Shown: positions 29,211-40,053 of the stretch, piece by piece
How the letters are laid out: each line of letters begins with the position of its first letter
How positions within the stretch are numbered: the first letter of the stretch is position 1
Source of the DNA: Tetraselmis striata
Lineage: Eukaryota > Chlorophyta > Chlorodendrophyceae > Chlorodendrales > Chlorodendraceae
Assembly: GCA_006384855.1 (NCBI GenBank)
Contig: VCJN01003432.1
Coordinates: forward strand, 1-64,000
Direction: 5' to 3'
Length of the DNA: 64,000 nt
The notes under the pieces: model-generated
The model's database searches: none
What the model was told of the DNA's origin: nothing
What the model saw: only the letters and a program-made list of their open reading frames with translations
Translations under genes and position numbers: made by a program

Positions 29211-32200
29211 CTAAAGTTTGTTGGAAGTTGGTGGCACATCATCTGTGGAGCAGCTCACACCCAGCTGGGTACCCATCTTCACCAGGGTTTCCAACGACTG
29301 ATTACTGTGCGAGTGACACAATCATACCCCAGCGGGTGTTAGGCGGGGTAAAAATGGGGGAGGGGTCAGTATCTGGTGATTGGTGAATGTTATTCATGCC
29401 TCTAAGGTCCGAGGTTGTGCAAATTAAAATCGTTTGACCGATCCTCACCTGTGCTTCAGCAGGTCCTCATCATATGCAACGCGCCCTCCCTGAAACAATG
29501 CAATAGTTGTACTCCCGCCAAAGGCAAAATACCCCATCTCGTCACCTTTGGCAAATGTTTTGCCAACTTCTGCGGTAAGTACAATCGAACCGACCTACGT
29601 GGCAGTTGCGCAGCATGCATCTGAGATAGAACCCCACACATGCATACTGCTTTACTTCACTGAAATAAACAGGTTGCACAGCATCATGCCCTGCTCGGGA
29701 TTACCAGAGTGGCGCCAATACAGACGAATGCCACCTTGCCGAAGATAGGTGACTTGATTATGCACACCGTGCGCTTGTTCACTGCTCACATTTCACAACA
29801 GCTTGCTTCAGATAAGGAGGGAACCAGCATTATAATTGACAGCAAATGCCATCGTTGAAGGCGTGAAACGCAAGAGAAATAAACCAGCGCATTGGGGGTG
29901 AGGACAGAAGGGCAAAACAAAGCATCCACACCAGTAAAGATGTCTGTCGCATTTACTGCAATGGGATTCACGGTGTAAAGATGACCTGGAACAGGGGTGG
30001 CTGAGAGTAGCGTTCCGCTGACAGGAAAGTGGAAGCGGTGGTAGTCCTGCAAGGCATGCAACGATGTTGCCACAGTGTCAAGCAAAATGAGTGATGGAGA
30101 GTTGCAAAATGCCAGAATCAACGCCAATGTATGGAATACAGCATGTACCTGAGGTGCGAGCCTAAAGACTGCCATGCTACCGCCTTGAAAGACCTGCGCC
30201 AGCTTTTCATCCGCATCACCCAGCAACCCTTTTATTGAGAAGTGCTTTCCCTGATGTGAGGCAGGGCGGGGTTAGCGCGACCGCGCGCACCCTGAAGAGT
30301 AAGCTTAGCAGGCATAGACGTACAAGATGTGGGGAGTTCGTCAGGTGACGGACTTTGTGGCTGAGTCGTGGTCTGTGACTGCCGGGGATAAGCAAGGCAG
30401 GGCAGGGAAAGACAGACTGCATGTAAGGATCCTGCAGTAGCAGGCCTTGGTGTACCTTGATCCACAGCCGGGTGGCGTCATCCACTGACTCAAACACCAT
30501 AAGCCTGCAGTCAGCTGCGCTCACCTGAGATGCCAGCACCGCACCACCCTGTCACATGTTGCCGCTCAGACAGAAGGGAAAATACATTTATTCACGAAAC
30601 AAAAATTTGATGTGGCCAGGGGCCAACCAACACAGTGCAGTCACTGGCTGCTGCAATCGGTCTTGCCCCTGGTTTGAGCTTCCTGTAGAAGAACTCATTA
30701 AATGTTTTGTAGGTCTCAATAGGCTGAGCGGCTTCATCAATGTTGACATTGCCCTGTGACATAAATTCAATGGCAATAAGTGTGTACAGCTTACTCAAAA
30801 CAACTCTGAACCTGCAGTTCCCTACATATTAGGGCACACTAACACTATCAGATTCTGTAGGGTTGGATGGGGGTGCCACAATCGAACATGGAAGTAGACA
30901 AGCTGCATTGGTTAGCATAGACACTCCATCAACCACCCCTTTCCCACCCCCATGCAAATTGAAAAGTATACAGCAGCCGCACTTTACTTTTGCAGCTGTA
31001 TGAGTCAATGCCCAAGTTGAATACCGAATTATTTCGGCATGGAAAACAAAGCTGCTGTTAGACATGCTGAACCCTGACAGAGCTCGTCAACAAAGAAGGT
31101 GCGCCATGCTCGTGCAGTACTCAACCGCAAAGCTCTTCAGAAAGCCAGGGATATCAGCAATGGATTCTCGGGAGTCCATATATTTCCCTTTGGACTCGGA
31201 CAGCTCCTTCAGTGCCTTTTGCGGCGCGCCAGTTGCCATCATACCGCGGCCGAAAGGAGACTGCAAACAGGCATGAATCAAGGTTGGTAGCAGATTCAAG
31301 GTACGTTACATGCAAGGTCCCAGAAAAGCTATCCGCACCTGATACAAGTTTCGCATCGCCAGTACAAGATGCGGCGAAATTATCTCCTCGACAACGATGC
31401 CTTTCTCTCTGTCCCATACCTATTGAGCATTGGCACCACCAGACAGGGGCACATCTACAATCACTCTACACATGGTCAGGTCTAGCACCAGTATGCCAGC
31501 CACACAAGGTGCATAAGACACCACCATTAACTATGATGGCCGACGTGATGCTGCCTGCTTGAAGAGATCAGAGCGGCCCTACCAGAATGTGAGATGCTCG
31601 AGTTCCAACATTCAGGCCGCCAGCTTCGTATTGATTCCCCTGCAACAACAACAGTGCTGTGAGCATGATATTCCCCTAAAATATACTAATGTCAGAGCGG
31701 CATTACAGGCAATTATCGCACCGAGTAGAATTGCGACATCGACCCGCCAATAGGATGTGTAGCCCACCTGGGAAAAGGGCAGAATTGCAGCATTAGAGAT
31801 GAACCTTCCAGGTTGTTTGGGCATGCGGGGGGGGGGGGGGGGGGGGGGGGGTTGCGTCATGCAAATAGTACTCGCTGAGCTTCAGCATCCAAGACCGGGT
31901 TGCCTGCTCTGCTGTAGTGTAGCCTCCCTGTACAACCAAAACAATGTCTTAACTACCGTATATACAGCCTCTTCAAGAAAGGCAAGACTACCATGTACCA
32001 CAACATGCAAATTAGCCCAGCATTTACGCATATCCCAAAGCCCAGAATCTTGCAGCAAGCACTTGCTGGGCTGGGCTCGACCTGGAGTGACTGTCCGGTG
32101 CCTTCATCCATCGCAAGATGCACATAAATGATGTTTGTGTAGTCGTTGCCGTCTGATAGGTCCGCACCGGTGACTGGACACTGTGATGTAAAGTGCCAGT

Positions 32201-33578
32201 AGTACACAGGTTCATGGTATGTGATGCACATTAGACAAGCGGGAGGGAAGAGGGTGCTTATGTGGCTGATGGCTAGCAGGGTAGCTGCGGACCTGCTTGA
32301 GGAAACGCACTCCACTAGACTGCCGGACTTCCGTCACGTACTTAGCAAGCTCCTTCTCTGAAACACCGCCGTCTTGATCTGAATCTGCTTTTTGAAACAT
32401 GGAATCCAGCTCCTCATTGGAGAATCCGTTCCCCAGTGACGTCATCAGGGTGTGAAACTCAGGTTTTTGGAGCCGTCCGTCTCCATTGTCATCCACGAGT
32501 TGCATCAGGCGGACCCAGAGTGTTTCCTCAAGGTAGTCTATTGTTGACGCTTCTACTGTGATCGAGACACTGCCGACCTTCGCAGCACAGCACTCCATAC
32601 TTATGCAGGATACCCAAGCAGCAGCACATTGCGCACACATGTTCGAAGGCAAGATGGTGATAGGGAGACCCAGGTGCTCATATCACCTATATCATGCGAA
32701 CCATACCTGCTTGGAGGTCGATATTGGATCATGGAGGGGGAGGTAATGCGTTTGCAAGACCCTGGCCGTTCCAACATTCGCTTCAATCACAGACTTCAGA
32801 TCAATCGTCGTATACCTGAGGTACGTGTACACAAGCAAGCATTCAACACCATGCCATATACCATGTCACAGTCACCGATGATTCGCCAGCAGTGCGAGTG
32901 ATCATGGGCAAAGTAGACCGTGTACAGTACCCAATAAGCGTACTCTTGAACTTTCCGGGAGAGTATAACGATATCTGAGCAACGGTTGCATTGCCAGCCT
33001 TTTGCAGCACAAAATTGTGACCTGTAAAGAAGGCCAACCGAGATATGTGAGTCGCTATGCAGCCTCACTTACGCATAAGATGCCAGATACACTTGGCTGT
33101 GTGTCCGAACCTTGATGCCAGGCCAGTTTCGAAGCGGACACAGTAGACGACAAGAAAGTCTGGCACACGAGGACAGCCGGCCAGCGAGCAGCGCTATGCT
33201 CAGGACAGCTGATGCACTGTTAAACAGGCTCTGTGAAGGCTGCTTCATAATCGTCTGGGATGGTTCGCGGCCCTTGCTTACCTGAAGACCAACCGAGACT
33301 GTGGCGTGCACCTGCTTCTTGGGGGAGTTCAGGACAGCTTGGCACAGCGTTAAGCGGACGACGCCATACGTGTTGTCCTCGCTCACGCACTTGATGTCCC
33401 GAGCAATACGGCTCAACATCCGGCCACCGCTTGCCAGGTGAGGGGCGGATGACGGGCGCCTTCCGCTTCCCCTCCCCGGGTCGTTGCCTTTATTGGAGCT
33501 GCTATTTGGATCCTCGTCGGCATTCTTAGGCCAGGATCCCCCTGCGCCATTCCAGCACTTGCTTACGGTAGTCCCCAT
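29211..33578 (-). CDS. PSD: Phosphatidylserine decarboxylase with C2 and EF-hand domains (multi-exon)
   Basis: The enzyme converts phosphatidylserine to phosphatidylethanolamine. On the minus strand the start MGTTVSKC at 33578 suits an N-myristoylated, membrane-anchored protein. C2-domain exons follow (33578-33282, about 33130, 33030-32930, 32818-32710). Next come two EF-hand loops (DDNGDGRLQKPE and DSDQDGGVSEKE, 32350-32500), a CPVTG cysteine segment (32180), and the catalytic domain: DSRESIADIPGFL (31180), YKTFNEFFYRKLKPGARP (30710-30660), AADCRLMVFESV (30510), GGSMAVFRLAPQ, DYHRFHFPVSG and LYTVNPIAVN (30210-29950). The self-cleavage site FGGST has its Ser codon at 29511-29513. The last exon ends at the TAG at 29211-29213. 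Introns have GT-AG ends, for example donors at 33281, 32710 and about 29450. The order C2, EF-hand, PSD is that of plant and yeast class II enzymes of endomembranes. Exon limits are approximate. All expected motifs are present and no break was seen. The coding part is a set of exons inside this span. Confidence 0.9.
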
Positions 33579-33717
33579 TTTGGTACACGCATATGGTCGC
33601 TGTGTGCCGGCGGGGGCGGAAGGTGTGCCAACATACGTTAAAAGCGAGGTCGACGCCATCGCCGACGCCATTGATGCACTGAGGCGCGCACGCGCCTGCT
33701 GGCCCGGGGCCCGCTAA

Positions 33718-33737
33718 CCCCCCCCCCCCCCCCCCCC
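33718..33737. repeat. C tract upstream of the decarboxylase gene
   Basis: A run of 20 C about 140 bp upstream of the start codon, in the likely promoter or 5' leader. Confidence 0.7.
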
Positions 33738-33957
33738 ACTCCCCCCGCCCCGGGGACGGGCCGTTCCGGTCATCCCGAACCTAATTAGCACATTGTACTA
33801 TATCTATAACTTTCCGGCTAACGCTAGATTGGTGTACCCGGGTTCACTAAACAGATACATGTCGTCGACCGGCCATATCACACTCGAGGTTTAATCGTTT
33901 TTCCTCGTCCTTCCAGTATGTTGATGCTAACTCATCTCTCTAGCTGCGGTAGAGAGT

Positions 33958-33978
33958 AGAAACCCTAACAGGGTTTCT
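33958..33978. terminator. Hairpin in the 3' region of the PiggyBac-like element
   Basis: AGAAACCCT and AGGGTTTCT flank a 3-base loop, about 340 bp beyond the transposase stop. A role in 3' end formation is only a guess. The CCCTAA core also resembles plant telomere repeats. Confidence 0.35.
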
Positions 33979-34317
33979 GGACCGTCATCTGGAAACCCTA
34001 AAATCGGGATATCGGCCAGATTTCGGCGATAATCTCAGCGAAAAACTTTATGCGCTGATTCCTCTATCACCCAGGGGGAGTGCCGCACCCAAACCACCAT
34101 GATTCCCGGGCCTTTTGGTCCCTATTGGCCATGGAAGATGGGATGTTGGTACAGTGGGCGGGGTGGCGGCCATCGTCGGGGTCGACGGCGGCCGATAAAT
34201 TATCGACAAAAGATAGAAAAATGCAAAAAATACGTAAAATATTTCTGAAAATGCAAGACACTCATATAATGATAACCATCAATGCCCAGAAAGATAGAAT
34301 TACACAGAGGGATGAGT

Positions 34318-36070
34318 TTATATGTCCAGTACACGGTTGGTGTTGATGGTGGGAGGGTTGGCGGGTCCAATCTTGGCCCATCCATCCGCATGCAGGTGGG
34401 CTGCAACATGCATGGCGAAGCATGGGCGGGTGCAGAGGGATGAGCACACAGGGGCGCCGCAGCCAGAGCAAATGCTACGGACCAGGTTGCGGCGGCATTC
34501 CACACACTGCCTATGCTTGGCGCGTTCTTTGCCATCCTTGAACTTGCTGGGGGTGTTCTCAGGGTTGGGAGCGGAGTACATTGTAGCTGTGAGCTTGGTG
34601 CCTTTTGTGTGCCAGCCCTCATCAAACGCGCGGGGCACTCCAGAGGGTCCGTCACCTGTCTCAGTATCAAAGGGACTAGGAGCACTGCAATGAGAGCTCT
34701 TTGAGCTGCGGGTAGTTGCACGGCTGCGGGGGACAGGCGAGGTGCTGTGCAGGCCAGATGCAGAGCCCATCATCTCAGCCCTCCCCTCCGCAACCAGCGC
34801 GTCCGCCATGGCGCACTTCCACTCATGACGCGTCATGTCCTTGTTGTTGGTGAAAGAAGTGTAGCACAGGTAGGCGTTGGATTCGGCCACTGCAACGGTG
34901 TACAGCCAGAACCGGAGCACAGCACTATGGGGGCCCCAGCCAGTGGCAACAGAGTGGGGGCCCACACTCAGCTTGTTGTTGATGTCCACCGCGTTGAAGT
35001 GCTGCCGATAGGTGGCGTGGCTCTCCCGTTGCTCCACCTCGTAGCGGTACTTGTGTACGCGGCCGTCCTTGTACTTGGACTTCAGTCGCTCCACAGGCGG
35101 TGTGATACCATCACTGCAGCATGTATGCACAAGGAGCATGGGTTGGGTATCCTGCCAGGCGGAGGCATAGACCATGCAGCACTCACCAGTAGTCGTTCAG
35201 CGCCTCCACCCAGTCCTGGCATGTCTCGCTGTACTGACTGTCAGGCAGGTCCCCAGGGTCGCCCCAGAAGCGAAAGTACGCGCGCCACTCGTTGAAGCGG
35301 CGCTGTGTCATCAGCGCAGCGAAGCCATAGCGGGTGGGCAGCGCCTTGATGGAGGGCACTGCATGGTTGTCCCACAGCTCCTCCAGCGACACCGTCGAGT
35401 GAAGCGTCATCGCGAGTAGAACCGCCAGGAAGACCTTGAACTCCGCCAGGGAGAAGGGGACGACACTGCTCCCCCCCCTTCTCGGTGTGGCGGCGCTGGT
35501 TCACGGCATCGACGGCGCGCGACATCGCGCCGAGGGGGAACCACTGCCAGAAGTGCCATGCCACGCCCGCCTGCGCCGCCTCACTGTGGTTGCGGCGGTA
35601 GTGGCCGGAACGTGGGGGGTACGCTCTGGCCTGCTCACGCTGACAGCGGTAGCAAGAGGCGGGTTCCCAGTCAGGCGGCGGAAGCTCGGTGGGGGTGGGG
35701 CGAGGGGTTGGTGCCGCGGGATATTCGTCGGGTTCGGCGGATCACCAGCGGGCTCGGCATCGGCGTCCGCAAACGCATCCAGCAGCTGCTGGTTGGCCGC
35801 CTGCACCTCCTCCAAGTCAAAGGTGGTCGGACCCACCCGCCTGTGCTCCGCGGGGGCCGCTGCTGGGGCGGGGGGGACGAGGGCGGCAGCATTGAGGCTG
35901 ACCTCACGCTCTATCTCAGGGTGATCTTTGGCGAAAGTGACGCGATGCCACGCGCCAGAGTGGCCACAGACGACGCCGCGCAGCGTGACACCCGCCACGG
36001 GCTCCCCTGGGTGGGCAGCAACCCATACCTTCTTGGCGGCGTCGGTTAGATCACCGAAACGGACAGTAAT
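34318..36070 (-). pseudogene. PiggyBac-type transposase, catalytic core deleted and frameshifted
   Basis: Reading from high to low: an N-terminal domain (MRLPLGTAITVRFGDLTDAA, about 36095), a Pro-rich linker, then FPLGAMSRAVDAVNQRR. A frameshift near 35475 leads to TLHSTVSLEELWDNHAVPSI, RYGFAALMTQRRFNEWRAYF and WVEALNDYW (35410-35183), typical of the start of the PiggyBac domain. The next frame (35175-34318) begins at SAWQDTQPMLLVHT and continues with RQHFNAVDINNKLS, RFWLYTVAVAESNAYLCY and a Cys-rich tail (CVECRRNLVRSICSGCGAP...C). The 150-200 residues that normally lie between, holding the first two catalytic Asp, are missing. This protein cannot catalyse transposition, although both termini of the element survive. 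Confidence 0.75.
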
Positions 36071-36476
36071 GGCCGTTCCGAGGGGCAGCCGCATGGTGGG
36101 CAGGTGGTGGTGGTGGCGGCGGCGGAGCCCGTGATCTGCTGGGCCCATCGCATGCGCATTGTGGGTATATGGCCAACCCCCGCCGCGAAAACTATATCCC
36201 AGCTGCCTTGGGGTGTCAGCTACGAGGCCTGACCGTTGGTTCCGGTTGGGACGACCTCCGTTGCTCAGAAATTCTATTTAACTATCTAGTGCACCTAGGT
36301 GCACTATAGGTGTACCGGGGTTCACGTCCGTTAGCCGGAAAGATAATAGTACTCGTTCACATTGTACATGTACTAACTCGTAGTACATTGTGCTGCTCGT
36401 ATAGTATTTTATTATTATAATTGTCAAAACGGAATAGGAATAAGTGTTTTAGTTAGCATCAACTTGTAGGCAGTAG

Positions 36477-36822
36477 TTGACGCTCACTGAAGGATTATCT
36501 TCTATGACCTTTCCACTGCCGGGCTGCCGGCAACACGCACGACACCTTGGCATGGACGATGTTCTTCCTGGATCAATGGATGGCAAGGGCTTACCTGATG
36601 GGTTTTGGATCGCTAAGGACGATGCGTACGTCCGCTCCGGCTACCTCATCACCCCCCCACTCTACAAGGGCAATTAGGAGGGCTGGCGAGGACAACTTCA
36701 ACTTATACCGCTTTTACAGATAGATAGATACCGCTTTGATAGAGCCGCATCAACATCAAATGCGCTTTTGGACTCATGGTGGCGAAGTTTGGCATCCTGC
36801 GCCGAGCTCACTAGCCTCCCGG
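36477..36822 (+). pseudogene. DDE-type transposase fragment cut by family B
   Basis: The first part reads FPLPGCRQHARHLGMDD, LPDGFWIAKDDAYVRSGYLI and PPLYKGN, close to the second-Asp region of DDE endonuclease transposases of the Harbinger/IS4EU kind. After a short duplicated stretch (ACCGCTTT twice, 36704-36735) a second frame gives AGEDNFNLY and INIKCAFGLMVAKFGILRR, the usual region of the last acidic residue (Glu replaced by Lys here). Sequence changes to the family B element at about 36822, so the C-terminus is lost. It is a relic. Confidence 0.65.
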
Positions 36823-37273
36823 ACTGTCTCGTAACTATATCGCAATGGCACGTAATTGCGATTTTCCCAGCTAGGGAATGGGCGTCTAATTGCCGTATCT
36901 ATCGTATAATCGCCATTTTTTTGCTAGGCTCACTAGTCGCAATGACGTGCCCGCCGGCTCGCCCGCGTTCGGTAATATGCTACCAATAGCATGTTGTGCC
37001 ATCCCAATAGTACATCGGACCCACTACATCATCGCACCTCGCGTGTGTGCCCGTATTCGCTCCGAGTTTCGCCACACTGTATTGTATCCATCGCCTCACA
37101 AGCTCCCGTGACGACGCAACGCCCAACGGTACCGTAGATCTCAAGCCGGCTATTTAGTCGTTGCAGTGGCGCAAATGGTACTTTATGCATGCGCAACAGC
37201 AACGCCCGCGCCTATAGCTAGTCCCCACCAACACCCGCCGCTGCGAGCTGCCGGCGCCGAGTAGTGGTGTGCC

Positions 37274-37729
37274 ATGGGGCGTCGCAACTCCAAGCGCAGT
37301 GTTCCCGAGGGCAAGGGGGGCCGGAGGGCTGCCGAGAGGATTTGGGAACCGGTAACCCAGAGAATGCGCTGCTGCGCGTGTGATGCGCGCATCACGAAGA
37401 CTATGTTATACGACAAGCACAGATGGGCGTGCGCCCAGCCGCCTCGTCCACCGCCGCGCGTGTCGCAGCTTGTGGTGATGGCGCCCCTGCGGCCGCTGCC
37501 GCACCGTACGGCCGTCACCCCTCTGCTCCGTACGGACCCGGTCATACCGAAACGTGGGGCGAGCCGGGTGCATCGATGCCATCGCCGCCGCCCCTGCCGC
37601 CCCCACCGCCGCCCCCGCCGCCCTCGTCTCCCCGAAACGGATCAACGAGCCTCGCATTCAGCGGCAGGGAGGGGCGTTCGGTGTCGTTTGATGGTGGCAT
37701 GGCATCAAGCATGGCAACGCAGGAGATGA
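37274..37729 (+). CDS. Family B zinc-finger protein, N-terminal part
   Basis: The start MGRRNSKRSVPEG is conserved with copy A (13957 on; MGRRKSKGHIPQG there). The finger RMRCCACDARITKTMLYDKHRWAC is C-x2-C...H-x3-C, at residues 37-60. After it the protein is Pro/Ala/Arg-rich. An alternative frame (37423-37980) stays open longer but is composed of low-complexity Pro and Ser. The finger is likely the DNA-binding part of the family B transposase, by analogy with BED-type fingers. Confidence 0.5.
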   Translation: MGRRNSKRSVPEGKGGRRAAERIWEPVTQRMRCCACDARITKTMLYDKHRWACAQPPRPPPRVSQLVVMAPLRPLPHRTAVTPLLRTDPVIPKRGASRVHRCHRRRPCRPHRRPRRPRLPETDQRASHSAAGRGVRCRLMVAWHQAWQRRR

Positions 37730-39102
37730 ATGCCGAACTTCACGTGAGCGTTGTCGTTCGTTCGGGACGCGGGGGAGCTTTCTCTGCCAGGTGCCCCCCC
37801 CCCCCCCCCCCCTCCTCCCGCCCCCTCCTTGCCCACGTTGCCCTCCCTGATGTCCCGGTAAACTTGCCACATGCCCAACGCCGCCCTGTGATAGCCACCC
37901 ATGTGTATCCTCCAACATCTAGGCCGTCAGCTCGGCGGATAACGAGGATGCAAACCCGGCAGATACGGAGCTGGCGATGAAGGTGATTTACGACGACGGA
38001 AGAGCTAAATGCGCCGGAGATACAACCGCTATACCTGACGACATATATAGCATATGAGCGATTTCACTACTCACAGATTGCCTCAAGGCGCGATTGACGC
38101 CCTACCGGTGGTGCGCCCCTTGCGCACCCACCGCCGGTGCTTTCGGGGCGTGCTTACCCGCGTTGTTGCCCCATAGTTTAGGTATCGGTGAGAGAATTGC
38201 AATGCATGGCAACGAGCAAACGATGATTTGATGTGCTTCCTTATTACACGCATGTTCGTTTGGATGCTTGCGCACATGTGCACCTGACAAGAGCTACGCA
38301 AACTCCTCGATGCCGATAGCGACGCCGAAGGCATGATTCGACAATGGAGTAGCACCAGGAGCTAGGCTTCCCTAGCCTGCCTCCCTGGCGGCCATGTTTT
38401 GTGGGACAGTGGGAGGCCGTTGGCGCAGACGATGGGATGGATATGTTTGAGGGCACGGGACCGGGCTTCAAGGGGCGCCGCCGTGCACGTAGGCACCTCA
38501 GCCGTCCCGCCACGTGGGTGGCCTGCGCAGAGGCGGTGGATAGGTATTGTCAAGGAATTGGCACACTAGAGCTTGAGCCAGCCCGGAATAAGCACGAATA
38601 TGAAATGGGGCTCAACCCCCATGACATCAAGTGACCCCCCCCCCCGCCCCCCGCCCCCCCCCCGGGCCCATTTATGCCGCCCTCAACACTCCATTTTTGC
38701 TGGAATCGTAACGCAGGTCATAGGTCATAATCTTAACGCGGCATGTTCCGGGTATATACGTAACTTCCTACTACCATGTGAACCGTCTATTGCGTACCAT
38801 GCTGCGCGTTGCTACCCTGCTGCGCGTTGGCGCCCCGTTGCCCCGGCCGCGGCGCGCTGGCGCCCCGCTGCCCCGCCGGCCGCGCTGACAAGGAAAATGC
38901 GGTTTATGAAACACAACTCTTATCTGCGGTCGAAAATGGTTTATTATGATTGTTGATTATGATTAATGAGGTTGTTGGCTGCACTAACCCGCAGGTACAA
39001 CCTATATCACTAGTGCAAGATAGGGGAGGGGACATCATTCATGGCTACCTCTGTATCGTACACCAAAACACAAGGACGGAATCGCAACTTCCGGATAAAG
39101 GC

Positions 39103-39135
<33 letters not shown>

Positions 39136-39208
39136 CCCACGTCTGACTCCAAACTGCCTACATAGTGTTGCCACATGTTGTTGAGTTCTGGTATACACAC
39201 AAATGCAA

Positions 39209-39607
39209 GTTGTGCATACGAAGCCCGAGACACGACGGAGGCATGTTGTGTTCATGCACAAGACATGAGACGAGAAGCGGGTGCCCACTTACGAGTACAG
39301 CTAGCATGCCATATTGCAAGACATGCGTGCCGAGGTGGAGCAGCATGACAACCACGTGTATTTTGGGGAAGTGCAGTACTTGATGGAGGTGACCCACACC
39401 AGCCCTTCGGTGCCGGACCTCACCCTCGTTGTGTGCCGACTGCACGCAACTGAGCGCATGGTGATAGGGTACCCCCTCGGCACTGATGTGTTGCAGAGCA
39501 AGGCGCCCCTTCGGCCAAACAATCGCAAGGGGCATCACGCCTTCCTTGTAGCGCTGAAGCACATCGAGGAGAAACTATGCTGCTTCTATGCTGATCCGGA
39601 CATGTGA
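39209..39607 (+). pseudogene. Family B C-terminal domain, copy C
   Basis: The frame is interrupted by TAG codons near 39265 and 39300. Then comes MRAEVEQHDNHVYFGEVQYLMEVTHTS, LTLVVCRLHATERM, a stretch aligning with HHAFLVALKHIEEKLCCFYADPD, and a TGA at 39605-39607. It matches copy A and the inverted copy in peptide sequence. This copy retains the last 40 residues lost in copy A. Confidence 0.45.
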
Positions 39608-40053
39608 CAGACCAGCACTTATCCCGGTTTGGCATGTCCTCACATGATGTGGGGCGGTATGTGTGGTGCACATATAACACAATGACCTGCACTACTAGCT
39701 GAATTTATGTATAGCCGGTAGGAGTAGTCGATCAAAGTTATGTTGCCCAGCAATTCCGCGCAGCGCCCCGGCGCCGCTGCCTGGCGCACCTAGCGCCGAC
39801 CGCCCAAAACCTAGCCCCCTTGCGGTTTTGATCAGTGGCGGCTGTGAGGTCTCCACCATCTGGATCGAAAGCGGTTTTAAACAACCCATGCAGGCAATCT
39901 GCTGATGAAAACAAGCAGACAATGTGATGGGTGGGACTGCAAGGGGACGTGAAACAGTTGCGAGAGTCGTAGGGGTAAGGCTTGTTAGACAGTTACACCA
40001 TGCTAAAACTCCAACACTTTTGCGTGTTGCTACTCGCTGTTTTACTTTGTACT

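Larger units (their letters stand above)
33810..36342 (-). mobile_element. PiggyBac-like transposon with defective transposase
   Basis: The ends are inverted repeats, CTTTCCGGCTAACG at 33810-33823 and its complement at 36329-36342. Each is followed inward by a quasi-palindromic block like GGTGTACCCGGGTTCAC. The direct flanks are ATAA on both sides (33806-33809 and 36343-36346). The interior encodes a PiggyBac-type transposase on the minus strand. The element lies about 230 bp upstream of the decarboxylase start, in the same orientation. Confidence 0.75.

Noticed and set aside
33958..33978. Interstitial telomere repeat (CCCTAA)
   Set aside because: Only two isolated CCCTAA units exist, forming a hairpin; there is no array.
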